Assembly (NCBI GenBank): GCA_965363355.1
Contig: CBDTTM010000134.1
Span: 1 to 6,965, forward strand
Source: CBDTTM01 sp965363355
GTDB taxonomy: Bacteria; Bacillota; Negativicutes; Selenomonadales; Selenomonadaceae
Direction: 5' to 3'
Length of the DNA stretch: 6,965 bases
Under the pieces are notes generated by a model that worked only from the letters and a program-made list of their open reading frames with translations, searched no databases and had not been told where the DNA came from. The position numbers and the translations under genes were made by a program. Every line of letters begins with the position of its first letter. Position 1 is the stretch's first letter. Shown one piece after another: positions 4,743-6,965 of this stretch.

Positions 4743-6098
4743 TTACATAAACGGCATTTTAAAACCGCCCATGCCCATATTGCCTTTACCCGCTAATCCA
4801 CGCATTTTCTTCATCATTTTTTTTGCCTCAGAAAATTGCTTGATCAGCTTGTTGACATCCTGCACGCGCGTACCGCTCCCAAGAGCTATTCGCTTACGGC
4901 GGCTGCCATTTATGATTGCTACGTCACGCCGTTCTTTTGGCGTCATCGCGTAGATAATCGCTTCAATATGTTTGATTTCTTTTCCATTTAGATCCAAGTC
5001 GACATCACCAAGTTTTTTCTTGATGTTTCCCATACCAGGAATCATGCCGAGGATCTGTTCAAAAGAACCAAGCTTTCGCACTTGTTGCATCTGTGAAAGA
5101 AAATCGTCAAGCGTAAATTCATCTTTGCGCATTTTCTTTTCCAGTTTTTTGGCTTCGTCAGCATCAAAAGTGGACTGTGCTTTTTCAATCAAAGATAGCA
5201 CATCACCCATGCCTAAAATTCTCGACGCCATGCGGTCTGGATAAAACGGTTCGAGAGCTTCAAGCTTTTCGCCCATACCGACGAACTTAATCGGGCAACC
5301 CGTAACTGCTTTGACAGAAAGTGCCGCTCCACCACGAGCATCACCATCAAGCTTTGTCAAAATAACACCGTCAAGACCTAGGTCTCCGTTAAAACTTTCT
5401 GCAACATTGACTGCATCTTGCCCTGTCATTGCATCGACAACCAACAATATTTCATGCGGACGAACTTCTTTTTTAATAGACTTCAATTCCTGCATGAGCT
5501 CTTCATTGATATGCAAACGACCGGCTGTATCGATGATGACGATATCATTGGCATGCGAGTTCGCATGTTCAATCGACTTTTGTGCGATCGTCACCGCATC
5601 CGTGCCTGCATCCATTGAGAACACTGGGATATCCAGCTGTTCACCAAGAACTTGGAGCTGTTTCACCGCTGCCGGACGATAAATATCAGCAGCTACCAAA
5701 AGCGGCCGTTTGCCTTGTTTTTTCATCGACAAACCTAGCTTGCCTGCTGAGGTAGTCTTACCTGCCCCTTGCAATCCGACCATCATAATCACCGTAGGTG
5801 GTTTAGATGAAATCGTGATACGGCTTTGCGTGCCGCCCATGAGTGCCGTCAATTCTTCATTTACAATCTTTATGACAACCTGCGCCGGGCTTAAAGTCTC
5901 TAAGACTTCTTGTCCAATCGCACGTTCTTTTACTTTAGCTACAAAATTCTTTACTACTTTAAAATTGACATCAGCTTCCAAAAGAGCCATGCGAACTTCA
6001 CGCATCGCATCATTGACATCCGATTCCGTCAATTTTCCATGACCACGCAATTTTTTAAACGTCTCTTGCAGTCTATCGGCTAAGCCTTCAAAAATCAA
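4743..6098 (-). CDS. ffh: Signal recognition particle protein Ffh (SRP54 homologue)
   Basis: A 451-residue GTPase that, with 4.5S/scRNA, binds signal sequences emerging from the ribosome and hands the complex to FtsY at the membrane. The N domain spans about 1-95. The G domain carries the P-loop GLQGAGKTT (108-116), DTAGRLH (190-196) and TKLDGDARGG (248-257). The methionine-rich M domain holds the fingerloop LGMIPGMG (350-357) and the RNA-binding GSRRKRIALGSGTRVQDVN (398-416). The C-terminus ends in a GNMGMGGFKMPFM tail. The start codon is TTG at 6098: GGAGG lies 7 bases upstream inside the last codons of ylxM, and the sequence IFEGLADRL is the conserved Ffh start. The ylxM stop is only 2 bases before it, so the two are translated in tandem. 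Confidence 0.98.
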   Translation of the reverse strand: MIFEGLADRLQETFKKLRGHGKLTESDVNDAMREVRMALLEADVNFKVVKNFVAKVKERAIGQEVLETLSPAQVVIKIVNEELTALMGGTQSRITISSKPPTVIMMVGLQGAGKTTSAGKLGLSMKKQGKRPLLVAADIYRPAAVKQLQVLGEQLDIPVFSMDAGTDAVTIAQKSIEHANSHANDIVIIDTAGRLHINEELMQELKSIKKEVRPHEILLVVDAMTGQDAVNVAESFNGDLGLDGVILTKLDGDARGGAALSVKAVTGCPIKFVGMGEKLEALEPFYPDRMASRILGMGDVLSLIEKAQSTFDADEAKKLEKKMRKDEFTLDDFLSQMQQVRKLGSFEQILGMIPGMGNIKKKLGDVDLDLNGKEIKHIEAIIYAMTPKERRDVAIINGSRRKRIALGSGTRVQDVNKLIKQFSEAKKMMKKMRGLAGKGNMGMGGFKMPFM

Positions 6099-6100
6099 TT

Positions 6101-6457
6101 TTATGCCTCCTTGACCTTACCAATCAAGTTGGAAAGCCTTCTCAATATATCCTCTATATTTAAGCTGCTGCCCTCAGTTTTGAGGCCACGCACTAATTCA
6201 CTGATTGCCTGTATCTCCTGGCGCTCTTTCTCGTGCCGGGCTACTAGACCAAGCTTTGCTTCATAATCGCGTAAAGATTGTTCAGAGCGATGGATTATAT
6301 CATATACCGCTTGGCGCGATATTCCTAATTCACTGCCAATCTCCGATAAAGAAAAATCTTCAAAGAGATGCATTTCTAGGCACCGCTGCTGTTTTTCCGT
6401 CAGCAAAGCTCCGTAGAAATCAAACAAAGCACTTATCTGCAAAAGTTTTTCCAACAT
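6101..6457 (-). CDS. ylxM: YlxM family DNA-binding protein (putative SRP-locus regulator)
   Basis: A 118-residue protein of the YlxM (UPF0122) family. Residues about 20-66 resemble a sigma-70 region 4 helix-turn-helix: a helix around LTEKQQRCLEMHLFED, then FSLSEIGSELGISRQAV as the turn and recognition helix, then a helix at DIIHRSEQSLRDYE. The C-terminal half is helical and charged. YlxM proteins are nearly always encoded directly before ffh in Bacillota; a regulatory or SRP-assisting role has been proposed, but the sequence does not prove either. The ATG at 6457 has AGGTGA about 6 bases upstream. It is the first gene after the promoter at 6513-6541, and its last codons (KEA) contain the ribosome site of ffh. 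Confidence 0.93.
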   Translation of the reverse strand: MLEKLLQISALFDFYGALLTEKQQRCLEMHLFEDFSLSEIGSELGISRQAVYDIIHRSEQSLRDYEAKLGLVARHEKERQEIQAISELVRGLKTEGSSLNIEDILRRLSNLIGKVKEA

Positions 6458-6493
6458 CGCGAATCACCTAGCTTCATGAGATTTCTGCCAAGT

Positions 6494-6509
6494 AAATTCA
6501 CTTGACTTT
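6494..6509 (-). repeat. Short inverted repeat in the ylxM 5' leader
   Basis: CAAGT-GAATTT-ACTTG lies just downstream of the predicted transcription start of the ylxM-ffh unit. A 5-bp arm could be a small RNA hairpin or a protein site. It could equally be chance, as the region is AT-rich. Confidence 0.3.
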
Positions 6510-6512
6510 GTA

Positions 6513-6541
6513 AGTATACAGAAGTTTCTTCTTCTTGTCAA
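6513..6541 (-). promoter_or_regulatory. Sigma-A promoter for ylxM-ffh-rpsP-khpA
   Basis: A perfect TTGACA (6541-6536), a 17-bp spacer and TATACT (6518-6513) match the vegetative consensus at 11 of 12 positions. The -35 box begins 6 bases after the ftsY stop, and the predicted start is near 6506, about 49 bases before ylxM. The spacer contains the inverted repeat AGAAG-AAA-CTTCT, which could be an operator but is short. Confidence 0.85.
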
Positions 6542-6547
6542 GCCTTT

Positions 6548-6965
6548 TTACTTGTCGGAAAATAGTGCTTTAGCGAAATCAGCAGCATCAAATGGACGTA
6601 AATCATCCACGCCTTCACCGACGCCAATCCATTTAACCGGCATTTTAAGTTCTGCTTTGATTCCAACGACAACGCCGCCCTTGGCCGTACCATCAAGTTT
6701 TGTCAAAACAACACCTGAAATCGGTGCTGCTTTGGAAAACAGATCTGCCTGATTGATTGCATTTTGGCCTGTGGTCGCATCAAGTACCAATAAAGTCTCA
6801 TGCGGTGCATCTTCGATTTCCCGGCTGATGATTCGATTGATTTTTTTCAATTCTTCCATCAGATTCGATTTGGTATGCAGTCTTCCGGCTGTATCGATGA
6901 TCAAAACATCGACATTACGTGCTTTTGCTGCTTTCACAGCATCAAATGCCACCGAAGCCGGATCA
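6548..6965 (-). CDS. ftsY: SRP receptor FtsY, C-terminal part (5' end outside window)
   Basis: The last 138 residues of FtsY, the membrane-associated GTPase that receives SRP-ribosome complexes and stacks with Ffh in reciprocal GTP hydrolysis. Visible G-domain parts, numbered from the first full codon, are DPASVAFDAV (1-10, typical of FtsY), DTAGRLHTKSNLMEELKK (24-41), LDATTGQNA (61-69), TKLDGTAKGG (88-97) and the closing GVGEGVDDLRPFDAADFAKALF. The order matches FtsY rather than FlhF or Ffh, as there is no M domain and the stop follows the G domain directly. The P-loop and N/A domains lie past 6965. No terminator follows its stop; the ylxM promoter starts at once, so ftsY transcripts may read into ylxM-ffh. 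Confidence 0.97.
   Translation of the reverse strand, partial: DPASVAFDAVKAAKARNVDVLIIDTAGRLHTKSNLMEELKKINRIISREIEDAPHETLLVLDATTGQNAINQADLFSKAAPISGVVLTKLDGTAKGGVVVGIKAELKMPVKWIGVGEGVDDLRPFDAADFAKALFSDK

Noticed and set aside
4972..6042. Several plus-strand open frames over ffh
   Set aside because: All are antisense to the intact 451-residue Ffh and resemble no protein; they arise from the codon pattern of the real gene.

Overview
The window looks like a housekeeping region of a Bacillota (Firmicutes) chromosome. All supported genes lie on the minus strand, so they are transcribed from high to low coordinates. In that order they are ftsY (3' part only), ylxM, ffh, rpsP, khpA (ylqC), ylqD, rimM, trmD, rplS, lepB, a single-domain CheY-type response regulator, and the 5' part of cheA. 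The ylxM-ffh-rpsP-KH-ylqD-rimM-trmD-rplS series with a signal peptidase after it is characteristic of Bacillota. Moderate GC, TTG starts with strong GGAGG sites, and a cheY-cheA pair next to lepB would fit Negativicutes (Selenomonas/Pelosinus relatives), but that placement is inference. I see no mobile element, CRISPR array, tRNA or rRNA.

Right end (about 4431-6965): the protein-targeting block. FtsY (SRP receptor) ends at 6548. Six bases after its stop comes a near-consensus sigma-A promoter that drives ylxM and ffh, whose stop and TTG start are two bases apart. rpsP and khpA follow closely.

Middle (about 1939-4185): ribosome and tRNA maturation. An imperfect inverted repeat with a U-rich tail follows khpA and probably attenuates entry into ylqD-rimM-trmD. 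In that block, rimM and trmD each start four bases after the previous stop and lack a good Shine-Dalgarno site. A near-consensus promoter overlaps the trmD stop and gives rplS its own transcript, with a leader whose TCCTC can pair with the rplS ribosome-binding site (L19 autoregulatory leader type).

Left end (1-1938): a strong terminator sits between rplS and lepB, almost touching the lepB ribosome-binding site. A second, perfect 11-bp terminator ends lepB. Then comes a 343-base gene-free stretch before the chemotaxis pair. It is not empty: it holds an extended -10 promoter, an 86-nt segment closed by a 7-bp stem (P1), and a terminator hairpin whose 5' arm contains the 3' strand of P1. The two structures exclude each other, which is the layout of a transcriptional riboswitch or attenuator. 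I could not match it to a riboswitch class I know. This candidate orphan element ahead of cheY-cheA is the most interesting signal in the window.

Functionally, FtsY, Ffh and LepB deliver and process exported proteins. S16, L19, RimM, TrmD and KhpA serve ribosome assembly and decoding. CheY and CheA are the start of a separate signalling unit.
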